A stretch of 64,000 nt of DNA from Tetrapyrgos nigripes. Lineage: Eukaryota > Basidiomycota > Agaricomycetes > Agaricales > Campanellaceae. Location of the stretch: positions 124,001 through 188,000 of the forward strand of contig JAACJM010000121.1 of NCBI GenBank assembly GCA_013368315.1, given 5' to 3'. Of this stretch, positions 63,157 through 64,000 are shown piece by piece (positions within the stretch are counted from its first letter, which is position 1; every line of letters starts with the position of its first letter). The notes beneath the pieces are model-generated. The model ran no database searches and was not told where the DNA came from. It saw nothing but the letters and a program-made list of their open reading frames with translations. The translations under genes were made by a program, and so were the position numbers.

Positions 63157-64000
63157 ATGGTTCTCAAACTCTACGGCTTCGACATATCCTCCAAGTTCCG
63201 ACTAGTCGCCATCGTACTCTTCGAGAAAAAGATTCCCTTCGAATGCCATGTCGTCGACTGGACTAAAAATGAGCACAAAAGCCCTGAATATCTGGAGAAA
63301 CATCCTTTTGGTCAAGTTCCTTATCTGGTGAGTCTTGAGTATCGAGTCTCGACTAGCTTAACTCCTGGATGTCACTCTATTTTTGCCTTATTTACGGTCT
63401 TTTATCTTTTAGGACGACGACGGCTTCATCGTCTACGAATCCCGCGCCATCTGTCATTAGTTGGAAGCCAAATACCCAAATCAAGGTCCCAAACTCGCTC
63501 CAGATTCCTCAGATATAAAGGCAAAAGCAATGTTCGACCAGGCTGCCTCCATCGAAGTCTCGAACTTTGGACCTCTGGTTGATAAGGCCAGTTACGAGGC
63601 TGTTATGAAGCCCACGTAAGTCAAAAATACATTCATATTATATACGTCCTTGACCGACAGCGATCCTAAACCTGGCAGGTACTTGAAGCAACCTAAAAAT
63701 GAGGCTAACTACAATGAAGCTATCAAGGCTCTTGATGCAAAACTGGACGGATACGAGAGGATTTTAGCCAAGCAGAAGTATTTGGCTGGAAATGTGAGGC
63801 GTCGCTTCTTCTCACTTCTGCTTCAAAATATTCTGACAAGCTGTTCGTTACTATCTTCAATAGGAACTCACCATGATAGACCTATTCCACTTACCCTCGG
63901 GAGCCCGCCTAGCTCTGGGAGGAAACGATATACTGACTAGCAAGGGACCTCATATCGCGAGGTGAGTTTGGGGTGTTTGTTATAAAAAATTTCTGTGAAT
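63157..64000 (+). pseudogene. Glutathione S-transferase (phi-type), with an in-frame stop, cut by the window edge
   Basis: Exons 63157-63327, 63413-63615, 63661-63793 and 63864-63961 join in phase with GT-AG introns. The thioredoxin-fold N-domain reads MVLKLYGFDISSKFRLVAIV (possible catalytic Ser in DISSK), EHKSPEYLEKHPFGQVPYL (cis-proline loop) and DDDGFIVYESRAIC (glutathione-binding ESRAI). The helical C-domain reads AMFDQAASIEVSNFGPLV, LDAKLDGYERILAKQKYLAGN and ELTMIDLFHLPSG...GPHIAR. Such enzymes conjugate glutathione to electrophiles in the cytosol. After ESRAIC the gene has CAT-TAG, where the family usually has Arg-Tyr, so translation would stop at about residue 73. The rest of the gene looks well preserved, so the loss is recent or the base needs confirming. 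The last exon(s) lie beyond 64000. Confidence 0.8.

Overview
The window is a transposon-rich stretch of a fungal genome, almost certainly a basidiomycete of the Agaricomycetes type. The host-like genes carry many short GT-AG introns of about 50-80 bp. Two of them belong to multi-pass membrane families that are expanded in mushrooms. The mobile elements (chromodomain Gypsy, split-repeat tyrosine-recombinase retroelements, pogo-like DDE elements, Helitron, hAT-like and MITE-sized elements) are those of such genomes. The species cannot be named from the sequence.

Host-like genes are few: a secreted two-domain cupredoxin (297-1645), a 7TM-type protein (39026-40444), a 51-residue cysteine-rich secreted protein with a duplicated promoter (45712-45924, minus), a second membrane protein with one apparent frameshift (47339-48712), and a phi-type glutathione S-transferase with an in-frame stop that runs off the right edge (63157 onward).

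3.2-12 kb: a degraded plus-strand DIRS/Ngaro-like retroelement. It is interrupted by a 3.7 kb pogo-like transposon with TA target duplications (3565-7258) that also carries a possible second, convergent gene. It also contains a MITE-like element and a 480 bp palindrome. A Helitron helicase fragment and a SINE body follow.

11.4-34.4 kb: one minus-strand Ngaro-like retroelement, A1 - gag - RT - RNase H - tyrosine recombinase - B1-A2-B2, split by two chromodomain Gypsy elements. Gypsy-1 (13443-23665; two 559 bp LTRs identical by eye; TSD AAACC) has intact gag and pol and a spliced antisense coiled-coil gene with its own TATA box. Gypsy-2 (25401-33221; TSD ACTCC) is older and broken, but keeps an extra cysteine-rich ORF between pol and the 3' LTR and another ORF upstream of gag.

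34.4-45 kb: tRNA-derived SINE heads next to ~150 bp tandem arrays, and a family of non-autonomous elements with CGGT...ACCG ends and 9 bp target duplications. Two copies are of one subfamily and a third, related element is nested in the second copy.

49-62 kb: a hAT-like MITE, a Helitron remnant, a decayed third Gypsy element, a satellite-like block, a 750 bp inverted 9-bp minisatellite beside a long-TIR element, and a second tyrosine-recombinase gene interrupted by a 175 bp MITE whose removal restores the codon phase.

Many of the nonsense codons in the older elements are TGA where an arginine is expected, consistent with CGA-to-TGA cytosine deamination.
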